DNA from: an uncultured Bacteroidales bacterium
Lineage (GTDB): Bacteria; Bacteroidota; Bacteroidia; Bacteroidales; Muribaculaceae
Direction of reading: 5' to 3'
Length of the DNA: 64,000 nt
NCBI GenBank assembly: GCA_902776835.1
Contig: CACYRK010000005.1
Coordinates: 1-64,000, forward strand
Below are positions 42,133 through 51,014 of the stretch, piece by piece; the first letter of the stretch is position 1, and every line of letters starts with the position of its first letter. Under the pieces are notes generated by a model that was not told the origin of the DNA, made no database searches, and saw nothing but the letters and a program-made list of their open reading frames with translations. Made by a program: the position numbers and the translations under genes.

Positions 42133-42985
42133 ACGCATTATCATAGCGGTGGCATTGTTGTGGCTGGGCGCATTGGCCTTGCGGGCCGACGACAGCATCG
42201 AGGTGCAGAGGCCTCTCTCAATCATGTTTATGACCGACGTGGGCCACGCCAGCGTCCTCGACAGTTACCTCACGCCCATCACCTATGACGGCGTAGACCT
42301 CAGGCTGAGTTTCGACGCCATGCGGGCATGCGGAAACCATAACAACTGGGCGCGCCAACTCAATGTCGCCGTGCAATACGACAACGTCGAGAACAACGTG
42401 GGCAACAACACGATGCACAACCTCGCCGCTCAGGCGCGCTGGGGCATGATGCGTCGCTGGGACGACGTCACGCCGGCCCACCTGCGCTTCATGGTTGGCC
42501 CGATGGCGCAACTGCGGGGTGGAGCAATCTACAACCCGGCAAACAGCAACAATGTGGTCTCAATCAAGGGCCACGCCAGCGTGGGAGTTACCGGCATGGC
42601 CGTCTACAACACCCACTTGGCTCACCGACCGCTCACGCTGTCCTATCAACTCACGATGCCGGTGCTGGGGGTGTTTATATCGCCCGAGTACGACGAGAGT
42701 TTTTACGAGATTTATCTGCGTGATTACCGCAATATAACTTATGTGGGAGGGTGGGGTAACCGCTTCGACATGGAGAACCTTCTCGCCGCCGATTTGCGAC
42801 TGGGTGGCACTATACTTCGCTTGGGCTATCGCTGCTGTATCGAGCGCAGTTGGGTAAGCAACATCAACACTCACATAACCACCCACTCGCTGGTGATTGG
42901 TGTGGGCGCCGAGTTGTTCACCCGCCGTCTTTCGTCGTCATCTTCGCCAGCATGTGTCTCACCGCTTTATCACTCCGACCTATGA
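42125..42985 (+). CDS. Exported protein, DUF3316-like, outer membrane beta type
   Basis: From the ATG at 42125 (inside the last codons of parC, other frame) the product has 286 residues and a signal peptide (MSRRIIIAVALLWLGALALRA). The body alternates hydrophobic and polar residues and is rich in Tyr, Asn and Trp, as in outer membrane beta-barrels (SFDAMRACGNHNNWARQLNV; GPMAQLRGGAIYNPANSNN; YELTMPV-type strands). It resembles the DUF3316 proteins of Bacteroidales, but that assignment is from memory of the pattern. It overlaps the start of the S41 gene by 4 bases (ATGA) and so is in one operon with parC and that gene. Confidence 0.7.
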   Translation: MSRRIIIAVALLWLGALALRADDSIEVQRPLSIMFMTDVGHASVLDSYLTPITYDGVDLRLSFDAMRACGNHNNWARQLNVAVQYDNVENNVGNNTMHNLAAQARWGMMRRWDDVTPAHLRFMVGPMAQLRGGAIYNPANSNNVVSIKGHASVGVTGMAVYNTHLAHRPLTLSYQLTMPVLGVFISPEYDESFYEIYLRDYRNITYVGGWGNRFDMENLLAADLRLGGTILRLGYRCCIERSWVSNINTHITTHSLVIGVGAELFTRRLSSSSSPACVSPLYHSDL

Positions 42986-43998
42986 AAAAACTCCCCGTAA
43001 TATTAGGCTTGTTGCTGACTATGCTAGCTTTCACGGCTTGCCATGACCAGCCACAGTGGAACGACGACCCTTACGGCAACTTCGACGCTTTGTGGACGAT
43101 TCTCGACGAGCATTACCCCTTCTTTGAGTACAAAGATGTTGACTGGGAGCAGGTGAGGGTCGCTTACCGGGCCAAGATTTCGCCCAAAATGACCACGACC
43201 GAACTCTTCGACCTGTGCGGCGCGATGCTCAAGGAACTGCGCGATGGACATGTCAACCTCATTGCGTCACACGATGTGTCGCGCTACTGGATTTGGGAGC
43301 AATACCCCGTCAACTACGACGAGCGCCTCGTCGACGAGCACTATCTTCACTTCGACTACCGTCGCGCCTCGGGCATCAAGTATCAAATTTTGCCCAACAA
43401 CTTTGGCTACATGTATTATGGGTCGTTTTCCTCGTCGGTGGGCGAGGGCAACCTTGACCTGGTGTTGAACTATCTGAGTACGTGCGACGGCTTGATAATT
43501 GACGTGCGCAGCAACGGCGGCGGTTATTTGACCAATGTCGAGAAGTTTGTGGGGCGCTTTATCGAGCAGTCGCTTCACGCTGGCTCCATCCAGCACAAGA
43601 CGGGGCCTGGCCATGATGAACTCAGCAAGCCTTACGAGTATTATTTCGAGCCTACCAAGAACCATATCCACTACCTCAAGCCGGTGGTGGTGCTGGCCAA
43701 CCGGGGCTCGTTCAGCGCAACCAACAACTTTGTTTCCATCATGAAACAACTGCCGCAGGTCACCATCGTGGGCGACACCACCGGCGGCGGTTGCGGACTG
43801 CCGTTCACCAGCGAGTTGCCAAACGGCTGGAACGTACGCTTCTCGGCAAGCCCCATACGCGATGCCGACGGCAACCTTACAGAGTACGGCGTGGCGCCCG
43901 ATGTGCGAGTCGACCTCACCGATGCCGACCGCCTGGCAGGCCGCGACACCTACATCGACGCCGCCTGCGAAATCCTCGCCAAGCAAACCACCAAGTAG
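42982..43998 (+). CDS. S41-family serine peptidase, lipoprotein
   Basis: From the ATG at 42982 the product has 338 residues with a lipoprotein signal (MKKLPVILGLLLTMLAFTAC, lipobox FTAC). The N-terminal part WTILDEHYPFFEYKDVDWEQ is the usual S41 helical domain. The PDZ-like middle is short. The peptidase domain shows LIIDVRSNGGGYLTNVEKF, VVLANRGSFSATNNFVSIMK (the Ser nucleophile in the GSFSATN region) and TIVGDTTGGGCGLPF. C-terminal processing peptidases cut unstructured tails in the periplasm. It overlaps the previous gene by 4 bases and is ended by the terminator at 44055-44096. Confidence 0.88.
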   Translation: MKKLPVILGLLLTMLAFTACHDQPQWNDDPYGNFDALWTILDEHYPFFEYKDVDWEQVRVAYRAKISPKMTTTELFDLCGAMLKELRDGHVNLIASHDVSRYWIWEQYPVNYDERLVDEHYLHFDYRRASGIKYQILPNNFGYMYYGSFSSSVGEGNLDLVLNYLSTCDGLIIDVRSNGGGYLTNVEKFVGRFIEQSLHAGSIQHKTGPGHDELSKPYEYYFEPTKNHIHYLKPVVVLANRGSFSATNNFVSIMKQLPQVTIVGDTTGGGCGLPFTSELPNGWNVRFSASPIRDADGNLTEYGVAPDVRVDLTDADRLAGRDTYIDAACEILAKQTTK

Positions 43999-44002
43999 CC
44001 CC

Positions 44003-44057
44003 CTATAGCCCCTATAAGTGCTATTAATGCTATTAATGCTATAGTTGCTATAAACCA
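44003..44057. repeat. 9-base-period CTATA array
   Basis: CTATAGCCC, CTATAAGTG, CTATTAATG, CTATTAATG, CTATAGTTG and CTATAAACC: CTAT restarts every 9 bases, just after the S41 stop and before its terminator. Confidence 0.75.
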
Positions 44058-44096
44058 CAAAAAAAACCGCCTCGCAACCGAGGCGGTTTTTTTGTG
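44055..44096. terminator. Bidirectional intrinsic terminator
   Basis: A CCGCCTCG / CGAGGCGG stem (44067-44074 with 44079-44086) with an A8 run on the left and a T7 run on the right serves both convergent genes. Confidence 0.88.
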
Positions 44097-44101
44097 GCTG
44101 T

Positions 44102-44656
44102 TTATTTCTTGACTTTTTTGAAGAATGAAATCAGGCGTTTCAAGGTTGTCTTACCGATGTCGGCGGTAGCATGATGCTTGCCGCTCTCAAACTGGAATTG
44201 CAAGTATTTGCCTCCGATAAACTTTTTCTTTAAAACGCAATTAATCGTTGTGGCGTCGCCGAGACGTTCGCCACCGCCGGTGCTCAGGCGGCCGGGGAAC
44301 GATGCGACGTAATTCACATCTTCGTCAAAAATGTCGACAAGCGAGTTAAGGGATTCTACGGCCTCGTCGCGTGTGCTGCCGAGACACAAACTTGCATCGT
44401 CAACAAGGCTTAGCGAAGCCCCCAAAATCTCGAAGCCGAATTCCTCTGAAATCCTAAACTCATGACCAAGGCTCAAATAGTAGTTCTCAGAGCCGTCTTC
44501 GTCCTTGTAGGTGTAAATTACAAATTCGTTGTCATTTTGCTCAACCGATACGATTTCCATTCTCATCCCCTTGGCCTTGTCTTTTGCCGAGGCCTGGAAA
44601 TCACAAAGTGTCAATGTGCAGGTGGCGATAACAGCCCACATCAAATAATGTTTCAT
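44102..44656 (-). CDS. Secreted protein of unknown function
   Basis: From the ATG at 44656 the product has 184 residues with a signal peptide (MKHYLMWAVIATCTLTLCDF then QASA). The mature part has a beta-rich pattern (MRMEIVSVEQNDNEFVIYTY; YYLSLGHEFRISEEFGFEIL; TINCVLKKKFIGGKYLQFQF) and a basic C-terminal helix. I do not recognise a domain. It is AT-rich for this genome and stands alone between two terminators. Confidence 0.65.
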   Translation of the reverse strand: MKHYLMWAVIATCTLTLCDFQASAKDKAKGMRMEIVSVEQNDNEFVIYTYKDEDGSENYYLSLGHEFRISEEFGFEILGASLSLVDDASLCLGSTRDEAVESLNSLVDIFDEDVNYVASFPGRLSTGGGERLGDATTINCVLKKKFIGGKYLQFQFESGKHHATADIGKTTLKRLISFFKKVKK

Positions 44657-44695
44657 AAGTTGGTTTTTTATAATTATGTCAATAATAATATGACT

Positions 44696-44703
44696 CAAAA
44701 ATA
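44696..44703 (-). promoter_or_regulatory. Promoter -7 box for the secreted unknown
   Basis: TATTTTTG on the minus strand, about 40 bases before the start at 44656. Confidence 0.45.
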
Positions 44704-44730
44704 GCTCTGAAGTTTAAAACTGATCAGAAT

Positions 44731-44775
44731 AAAAACACGAGGGCGTGCTCGCTTTATTGGCAGCACACCCTCGTG
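44731..44775 (-). terminator. Terminator of the lysine-fermentation operon
   Basis: A 14-base stem, CACGAGGGCGTGCT (44736-44749) with AGCACACCCTCGTG (44762-44775) and one G-U pair on the transcript side, followed on the minus strand by TTTTTATTC. Confidence 0.85.
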
Positions 44776-44797
44776 AATATTTAACCTGCTAAGCGTT

Positions 44798-45820
44798 TTA
44801 CTTAGCCATCTCTTTCTTCAGGCGCTCGGTGAGCATGGGCACGATTTTGTGCAAATCGCCCACGATGCCCAGGTCGGCGACGCTGAAGATGGGAGCAAAC
44901 TTGTCCTTGTTGATGGCGATGATAAAGTCGCTCTCCTCCATGCCGGCAAGGTGCTGGATGGCACCGCTGATACCGCAAGCCATGTACAGGCCCGGACGCA
45001 CGGTTTTACCCGTCTGGCCCACCTGGCACTCATGCGGCATCACGCCATTGTCAACCATGGCGCGCGACGAAGCCACCTGGCCGCCCAGCGTGTCGGCAAG
45101 TGCCTGCAGTTTGTCGAAGCCTTCCTTGTTGCGAACACCGCGACCTCCCGACACCAGAATCTTTGCCTCCGAAATGTCGGCAACCTGCTTGTCGGCCTTG
45201 ATGGTCTCGATGAGTTTCACTTTAAACTTCGAGGTGTCGAACTTAGGTGCGAACTCAGTCACCACACCCTGGCGTCCGGGTTGACGCTCCATTTTCTGCA
45301 TCACGCCGGGACGCACGGTCGACATCTGCGGACGCGTGTTGGGGCATACGATGGTTGCCATCAGGTTGCCGCCAAAGGCGGGACGTGTCGAGTGCAGGTC
45401 TACCTCGCCCTTGTCGTCGGCTTTAACCTCGAGTTTAGTGCAGTCGGCCGTAAGACCGGCTTTCAGGCGCGAAGCCAGACGCGGAGCCATGTCGCGACCT
45501 ATGGTGGTGGCACCGTAGAGCACGATGTTAGGCTTGCGATCAATGATGATTTGCGACATCACCTGCGAGTACTGCTCGCTCAGGTAGTGCTCCAACTCGG
45601 GAGTGTCGGCCACAATCACCTCGTCAGCGCCAAACTCAATCAGGGTTTGTGCCTGGTCCTTGATGCCATAGCCCAGAAGCAGAGCCACAACCTTCTCGCC
45701 AAGGTCCTCGGCCAGGTCGCGTGCTTTGCCTAAGAGTTCAAAAGCAACGGGCTGAATCACGCCTTCGCGCTGCTCAGCAAATACGAATACGTTTTTATAA
45801 TCTTTCTTTTCCATGGCCAT
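44798..45820 (-). CDS. etfA: Electron transfer flavoprotein alpha subunit (lysine operon)
   Basis: This 340-residue EtfA pairs with the EtfB encoded just upstream to serve the butyryl-CoA dehydrogenase of this operon. It shows ILVSGGRGVRNKEGFDKLQA, the signature GQTGKTVRPGLYMACGISG and IQHLAGMEESDFIIAINKDK, then FSVADLGIVGDLHKIVP. It is a true EtfA, distinct from the copy at 9813-10835; both are full length. It is the last gene of the operon, just before the terminator. The start is either 45820 or 45814 (second Met); the two differ by two residues. Confidence 0.93.
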   Translation of the reverse strand: MAMEKKDYKNVFVFAEQREGVIQPVAFELLGKARDLAEDLGEKVVALLLGYGIKDQAQTLIEFGADEVIVADTPELEHYLSEQYSQVMSQIIIDRKPNIVLYGATTIGRDMAPRLASRLKAGLTADCTKLEVKADDKGEVDLHSTRPAFGGNLMATIVCPNTRPQMSTVRPGVMQKMERQPGRQGVVTEFAPKFDTSKFKVKLIETIKADKQVADISEAKILVSGGRGVRNKEGFDKLQALADTLGGQVASSRAMVDNGVMPHECQVGQTGKTVRPGLYMACGISGAIQHLAGMEESDFIIAINKDKFAPIFSVADLGIVGDLHKIVPMLTERLKKEMAK

Positions 45821-45825
45821 GACAA

Positions 45826-46608
45826 TTAGATGATGTGTTTCTCTTTCAATTTATTCACGATGAGTTCAACGGCTTCCTCCTCGCTCACCTCATGCACCTC
45901 GCCGGGGGCTTTCAGTGCCTTGGGGAACGATTGGAACACCTTAGTGGGCGAGCCCTTCAGACCGAGCAGGTTCTCATCCACGTCGATCTTGTCGGCACTC
46001 CACACTTCCACTTCCTTGTCGTAAGCCTCGACGATGCCGCTCACGCTCATGTAGCGCGGCTTGACGGCCGAAGCGAGCACGGTGAGAAGGCACTTGCCTT
46101 CCACCTCCAGCACTTGCACGCTGTCCTCGTTCTCCTTGCGCACCTGCAGGTGGCCGTTGTCCATCAGTTTGATGTCGGCAACGTAGGTGATTTGAGGCAG
46201 ACCCAGATGCTCGGCCAACTCGGGACCCACCTGTGCGGTGTCGCCATCGATAGCCTGGCGGCCAGCGATAATCAGGTCGTAGTCGAGCATGCGGCACAGG
46301 CCCGACAGGGCATAACTGGTGGCCAGTGTGTCGGCACCGGCAAACTTGCGGTCGCTGAGCAGGATGGCGCGGTCAACTCCCATAGCGTACGCCTCGCGAA
46401 GCATCACGTCGGCTTGTGGGGGACCCATCGAAATCACGGTGACGTTGGCACCATATTGGTCCTTGAGTTGCAGGGCGAGTTCAAGACCACCCTTATCGTC
46501 GGGATTCATGATGCTTGGCACGCCTTCACGAATCAAAGTTCCTTTTACGGGATCAATCTTGATCTCGGTGGTATCGGGAACTTGTTTGATACAAACTATG
46601 ATATTCAT
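45826..46608 (-). CDS. etfB: Electron transfer flavoprotein beta subunit (lysine operon)
   Basis: This 260-residue EtfB is the size seen in butyrate-forming Bcd/Etf complexes. It starts MNIIVCIKQVPDTTEIKIDP, has FAGADTLATSYALSGLCRML and GRQAIDGDTAQVGPELAEHL, and ends in LIVNKLKEKHII. In such complexes the Etf takes electrons from NADH and can bifurcate them to ferredoxin and crotonyl-CoA; sequence alone does not prove bifurcation here. The etfA gene follows after 5 bases, and the bcd gene lies 15 bases upstream. Confidence 0.93.
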   Translation of the reverse strand: MNIIVCIKQVPDTTEIKIDPVKGTLIREGVPSIMNPDDKGGLELALQLKDQYGANVTVISMGPPQADVMLREAYAMGVDRAILLSDRKFAGADTLATSYALSGLCRMLDYDLIIAGRQAIDGDTAQVGPELAEHLGLPQITYVADIKLMDNGHLQVRKENEDSVQVLEVEGKCLLTVLASAVKPRYMSVSGIVEAYDKEVEVWSADKIDVDENLLGLKGSPTKVFQSFPKALKAPGEVHEVSEEEAVELIVNKLKEKHII

Positions 46609-46623
46609 ATGCTCTTACTCTAA

Positions 46624-47763
46624 TTATTTAAACAAATGACCTGCAATGACCATGCGCTGAACCTCCGATGTGCCCTCGTAAATCTCGGTGATCTTGGCGT
46701 CGCGCATCATGCGTTCTACTGGATACTCACGGGTGTAGCCATATCCGCCGTGGAATTGCACGGCCTTGGTGGTAACCTCCATTGCCGTTTCGGCGGCAAA
46801 GAGTTTGGCCATGGCGGCGTCGGCCGTGTAGGGCAGACCCATGTCTTTCTTCCAAGCGGCGCTGCGCACCAGCAGGCGGGCAGCCTCAACCTTGGTCTTC
46901 AGGTCGGCCATTTGGAACTGGGTGTTCTGGAACTTGGCGATAGCCTTGCCAAATTGCTTGCGCTCCTTGGTGTATTTCACGGTCTCGTCCATAGCGCCCT
47001 GGGCGATGCCCAGTGCCTGCGACGCGATACCGATGCGGCCGCCGTCAAGCGTCTTCATGGCTATCGAGAAACCCTTGCCGAGGGCGCCCAGAAGGTTCTC
47101 CTTAGGCACCTCGCAGTTTTCGAAAATCAATTCGCATGTGGCGCTGCCGCGGATACCCATCTTCAGTTCCTTCTTGCCAATAGAGAAGCCGGGCATGCCT
47201 TTCTCCACGATAAACGCCGAGATGCCCTTGGTGCCCTTCGACTTGTCGGTCATCGCCATCACGATAAACACGTTGGCGTAAGAGGCGTTGGTGATGAAAA
47301 TCTTCGAGCCGTTGAGAATCCACTTGTCGCCAGCGTCGACGGCTGTGGTCTGCTGCATGGCGGCATCGGTGCCGGCATTGGGCTCAGTGAGGCCGAAAGC
47401 GCCAATCCACTCGCCCGAAGCCAACTTGGGCAGATATTTCATCTTTTGCTCCTCGGTGCCATGCTCCATAATCGGTGCCATGCACAGCGAGGTGTGGGCC
47501 GACAGCACGACGCCTGTGGTGGCGCACACGCGGCTCAGTTCCTCGACGGCCATGATATACATCTGTACTGTACCGCCGGCACCGCCGTACTGCTTGGGCA
47601 CGGGAATGCCCATCAAGCCAAGTTTGCCCATCTTCTCCACGGTCTCCAGCGGGAAGCGCTCCTGCTCATCGACCTCGGCGGCAAGCGGCTTTACTTCGTT
47701 TTCTGCAAACGAGCGTATCATCTGCAGGAAAAGTTGTTCTGTTTTTGAATAACTAAAATCCAT
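46624..47763 (-). CDS. bcd: Butyryl-CoA dehydrogenase (acyl-CoA dehydrogenase)
   Basis: In the lysine route this enzyme reduces crotonyl-CoA to butyryl-CoA with electrons from EtfBA. The 379-residue protein has the standard short-chain acyl-CoA dehydrogenase form: MDFSYSKTEQLFLQMIRSFA, FGLTEPNAGTDAAMQQTTA, WILNGSKIFITNASYANVFI, GSATCELIFENCEVPKENLL, ARLLVRSAAWKKDMGLPY and the catalytic region DAKITEIYEGTSEVQRMVIA with the base Glu in EIYEGT. It is encoded between hbd (71 bases) and etfB (15 bases). Confidence 0.93.
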   Translation of the reverse strand: MDFSYSKTEQLFLQMIRSFAENEVKPLAAEVDEQERFPLETVEKMGKLGLMGIPVPKQYGGAGGTVQMYIMAVEELSRVCATTGVVLSAHTSLCMAPIMEHGTEEQKMKYLPKLASGEWIGAFGLTEPNAGTDAAMQQTTAVDAGDKWILNGSKIFITNASYANVFIVMAMTDKSKGTKGISAFIVEKGMPGFSIGKKELKMGIRGSATCELIFENCEVPKENLLGALGKGFSIAMKTLDGGRIGIASQALGIAQGAMDETVKYTKERKQFGKAIAKFQNTQFQMADLKTKVEAARLLVRSAAWKKDMGLPYTADAAMAKLFAAETAMEVTTKAVQFHGGYGYTREYPVERMMRDAKITEIYEGTSEVQRMVIAGHLFK

Positions 47764-47834
47764 ATCTATTTTAGATTATTGTAGTGTGAAACGGCATGAT
47801 GCCACGCGCCGGCATGGCACCAGCCTCACATATA

Positions 47835-48671
47835 TTAATATTTATAGAATCCCTCTCCGGTTTTGCGGCCAAGCAGTCCGGCACGCACCATCTTGCGCAG
47901 CAGTGGGTGGGGACGATACTTCGGGTCGCCAAACTCGTTGTAGAGAACCTCCATGATGGCCAGGTTCACGTCGTTGCCAATCAGGTCGGCCAAGGCGAGC
48001 GGGCCCATCGGGTGGTTGGCACCAAGCATCATGCACTTGTCGATGTCCTCGGCGCTGGCAATGCCGTCGGCCAGGATGCCCACAGCCTCGTTAATCATCG
48101 GGATGAGGATGCGGTTCACCACAAAGCCGGGAGCCTCGTTAACGGGCACCGGAGTCTTGCCGATGGATGTCGTCAGGTCGATAATGCACTGTGCGGTGGC
48201 GTCGCTGGTGAGTTGGCCCTTGATGACCTCAACCAGTGCCATGCGGTCGGCAGGGTTGAAGAAGTGGCAGCCAATGAACTGGCTGGGACGGCTCGTGCAA
48301 GCGGCAATCTCGGTAATCGACAGCGACGACGAGTTGGTGGCGAAGATCGTCTCGGGCTTGCAAATCTTGTCAAGTTCCATAAACACCTCTTTCTTGAGTT
48401 GCATATCCTCAACTGCGGCCTCAATCACCAGGTCGGCATCGGCAAAGGTGGCATAGTCGGTCGTCGTGCTGATGTTGGCCAGCATGGCATCCATATTGTC
48501 CTGTGCGATTTTGCCCTTCTCAACCAACTTGGCATAGCCCTTGGTAATCGATGCCATGGCCTTGTCGAGGCTGGCTTGAGTGCGGCTCTTCATGACCACC
48601 GGCATCTTGGCGGCAAACGCCTTGACGATACCCTTGGCCATCGTTCCTGTTCCAATAATACAAATTTTCAT
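47835..48671 (-). CDS. hbd: 3-hydroxybutyryl-CoA dehydrogenase
   Basis: Hbd interconverts acetoacetyl-CoA and 3-hydroxybutyryl-CoA with NAD(P)H. The 278-residue protein starts with the nucleotide-binding [20 protein letters not shown], then [59 protein letters not shown] (catalytic His) and the C-terminal [20 protein letters not shown] region that forms the substrate pocket. With crotonase it can feed acetoacetyl-CoA into crotonyl-CoA, which links both halves of lysine carbon to butyrate. Confidence 0.92.
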   Translation of the reverse strand: MKICIIGTGTMAKGIVKAFAAKMPVVMKSRTQASLDKAMASITKGYAKLVEKGKIAQDNMDAMLANISTTTDYATFADADLVIEAAVEDMQLKKEVFMELDKICKPETIFATNSSSLSITEIAACTSRPSQFIGCHFFNPADRMALVEVIKGQLTSDATAQCIIDLTTSIGKTPVPVNEAPGFVVNRILIPMINEAVGILADGIASAEDIDKCMMLGANHPMGPLALADLIGNDVNLAIMEVLYNEFGDPKYRPHPLLRKMVRAGLLGRKTGEGFYKY

Positions 48672-48705
48672 TTCTTAATGCGGTATTTTTAATAGTTATT
48701 GTTTT

Positions 48706-49482
48706 TTATTCTCCGGTAAAGGTGGCTTTGCGCTTCTCGAGGAACGCGGCCATGCCTTCTTTCTGGTCGCGGCTGGCGAAGCACTTGCCGAACATCACGT
48801 TCTCGTAGGCAATGGCGTCATCGGCGCTCAGGTCGTAACTCTCGGCAATGCAGTCCTTGGCATATTGTATTGCCAGCGGCGCATTCTTGAGCATGCGGTC
48901 GGCCATCTCGAGGGCGCGGTCAAGCAACTCGCCCGGCTCGTAGACGGCATTCACCAGGCCGATGCGCAGTGCCTCGTCGGCACGGATGGCGCGGCCCGTG
49001 TAAATCATCTCCTTGGCCATGCCCTGGCCCACCAGTTTGGCCAGGCGGTAGGTGCCCGAGAAGCCCGGGATGATGCCTAAGCCCACCTCGGGTTGACCAA
49101 ACTTGGCGTTGTTGGAGCAGATGCGGATGTCGCATGCCATGGCAAGTTCGCAGCCACCACCCAGCGCAAAGCCGTTGACGGCGGCAATCACCGGTATGGC
49201 CAGCGTCTCAATCTTGCGGAACACAGCAGCGCCAAGTTTGCCAAATTGCGTGCCGCCGGCCTCGTCGAGGTGTGCCATCTCCGAGATGTCGGCGCCGGCA
49301 ACAAACGCCTTCTCGCCGTCGCCCGTGATGATAAGCACGCGCGTGCTGGCGTCGAGATTGCTCACGCAGTCGTCAATCTCGCGCAGGATCGTCGAGTTCA
49401 GGGCGTTGAGGGTCTTGGGCGAGGATATCGTCAGGATGGTGATACTCTCGCGGCGCTCAATTTTCAAGAAGTTATAATCCAT
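48706..49482 (-). CDS. crt: Crotonase / enoyl-CoA hydratase
   Basis: The enzyme adds or removes water between crotonyl-CoA and 3-hydroxybutyryl-CoA. The 258-residue protein has AFVAGADISEMAHLDEAGG (oxyanion hole), AVNGFALGGGCELAMACDIR (first catalytic Glu) and GQPEVGLGIIPGFSGTYRLA (second Glu in PE). It ends with the helical AFLEKRKATFTGE usual for crotonases. It lies between atoA (15 bases) and hbd (34 bases). Confidence 0.93.
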   Translation of the reverse strand: MDYNFLKIERRESITILTISSPKTLNALNSTILREIDDCVSNLDASTRVLIITGDGEKAFVAGADISEMAHLDEAGGTQFGKLGAAVFRKIETLAIPVIAAVNGFALGGGCELAMACDIRICSNNAKFGQPEVGLGIIPGFSGTYRLAKLVGQGMAKEMIYTGRAIRADEALRIGLVNAVYEPGELLDRALEMADRMLKNAPLAIQYAKDCIAESYDLSADDAIAYENVMFGKCFASRDQKEGMAAFLEKRKATFTGE

Positions 49483-49497
49483 CGTTGCTCGGTGTTA

Positions 49498-50157
49498 TCA
49501 GATGTCCATCGGTTTCAAGTCGGGCGAGATGATGAGTTTGGCCTCGGTAGCGGCCTGCACTTGCTCGACGGTGAACTCAGGATGCAACTCGCGCAGCACG
49601 ATGCCTTCGGGAGTGATGTCCATCACACCCATCTCGGTGATGATCATGTTCACCTGTCCGGCTGCTGTCAGTGGCAGGGTGCACTCTTTCAGAATCTTCG
49701 GAGCGCCCTTCTGGGTGTGCTCCATGGTCAGGATTACGCGCTTTGCGCCCACCACCAGGTCCATGGCGCCGCCCATGCCGGGAGCCATCTTGCCGGGGAT
49801 AATCCAGTTGGCCAGGTTGCCCTTCTCATCCACCTGCAGAGCGCCCAGGAACGACACGTTCACGTGGCCGCCGCGGATGATGGCAAACGATGTTGCCGAA
49901 TCGAAGGTGCACGCGCCCGGAACGAGCGTGATGGCACCGCCGCCAGCATTAATCAGGTTCTTGTCGGCCTCGCCCTCGCCGGGTGTGGGACCCATACCCA
50001 TAGCGCCGTTCTCGGTTTGAAGGGTCACCGATACGCCTTCGGGCAGGTAATTAGGAATCATTGTGGGAATACCGATTCCCAGGTTTACTACGTCACCATT
50101 ATGCAACTCTTTGGCTGCACGTTTTGCGATGACTTCTCTCATTTCGTTTTTATCCAT
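49498..50157 (-). CDS. atoA: CoA-transferase beta subunit (butyryl-CoA:acetoacetate type)
   Basis: The enzyme moves CoA between butyryl-CoA and acetoacetate (family: 3-oxoacid/acetoacetate CoA-transferase subunit B). The 219-residue protein shows LGIGIPTMIPNYLPEGV, LQTENGAMGMGPTPGEGEAD with the active-site Glu in TENG, INAGGGAITLVPGACTFDSA and MGGAMDLVVGAKRVILTMEH. It needs the alpha subunit, which is encoded nine kilobases upstream at 58766-59416 in the same operon, an unusual split. Confidence 0.92.
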   Translation of the reverse strand: MDKNEMREVIAKRAAKELHNGDVVNLGIGIPTMIPNYLPEGVSVTLQTENGAMGMGPTPGEGEADKNLINAGGGAITLVPGACTFDSATSFAIIRGGHVNVSFLGALQVDEKGNLANWIIPGKMAPGMGGAMDLVVGAKRVILTMEHTQKGAPKILKECTLPLTAAGQVNMIITEMGVMDITPEGIVLRELHPEFTVEQVQAATEAKLIISPDLKPMDI

Positions 50158-50206
50158 AATTGTTAAAGGTTTATGAGATTAATTATATTATTAATTATGT
50201 GTTATC

Positions 50207-50995
50207 TCATTTCATGCCTCGCTTGTGCATCTCTTGCACGACAAACGAGGCCACGTCGTCGGCATAAGTGTTCATGCCGAAGCCGGCGTCGAAGCCCAGT
50301 TCCTTGGCCAACTCATGGGTGATGCGCGCGCCGCCGCAGCAGCATATCATCTTGTCGCGCAAGCCCTCGGCCTCCATCAGTTCGATGAAGTTGGTGAGGT
50401 TGTGGATGTGAACGTCCTTTTGAGTCACGGTCTGCGAAATCACAAGCGCGTCGGCATGCAATTCGATGCCCTTGGCGATAAATTCCTCGTTGGGCACTTG
50501 CGACCCCAGGTTGTAAGCCTCAATCATCTCGTAGCGCTCAAGGCCGTAGTGGCCTGCGTAGCCCTTCATGTTCATGATGGCGTCGATGCCCACGGTGTGA
50601 GCGTCGGTACCCGTCGAGGCACCCACAATCACAATCTTGCGGCCAAAGTTCTCCTTGATGTACTTGTCGGTCTCGTACATGTCCATCGTGTCGCTCTCCA
50701 CCTTGGGAACGTAGATGGTCGAGTAGTCGACGGTGTGCTGGCAACTGCCGTAGCAGTTGAAGAAGGTGAAGCCGGGCGTGAGTTCTTTGTAATACACCAC
50801 GCTGGGATTCTCGAGCCCCATCTTGCGCAGCAGTTGCTTGGCGGCCTCCACGGCCTCGGCGCCACACGGCACTGGCAGCGTGAAACTCAATTGAGTCTTG
50901 CCGTCGTTCATCGTGTCGCCGTAGGGCTTGATTTTCGATAAGTCTAAGGTTTTGTCGAAATCCTTAGATTCCATTGAATATAGTCCTTCGCTCAT
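50207..50995 (-). CDS. kamE: Lysine 5,6-aminomutase beta subunit (B12-binding)
   Basis: KamDE moves the terminal amino group of beta-lysine (3,6-diaminohexanoate) from C6 to C5 using adenosylcobalamin and PLP. The 262-residue beta subunit holds both cofactor contacts: the cobalamin motif GTDAHTVG (Asp131, His133, Gly136) and, by my count, the PLP-binding Lys144 in MNMKG, at the position known from the clostridial enzyme. SQTVTQKDVHIHNLTNFIEL and ICCCGGARITHELAKELGFD are the Rossmann B12-domain stretches. kamD lies 19 bases upstream. Confidence 0.95.
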   Translation of the reverse strand: MSEGLYSMESKDFDKTLDLSKIKPYGDTMNDGKTQLSFTLPVPCGAEAVEAAKQLLRKMGLENPSVVYYKELTPGFTFFNCYGSCQHTVDYSTIYVPKVESDTMDMYETDKYIKENFGRKIVIVGASTGTDAHTVGIDAIMNMKGYAGHYGLERYEMIEAYNLGSQVPNEEFIAKGIELHADALVISQTVTQKDVHIHNLTNFIELMEAEGLRDKMICCCGGARITHELAKELGFDAGFGMNTYADDVASFVVQEMHKRGMK

Positions 50996-51014
50996 AGTAT
51001 CTCAGTTTATGGTG

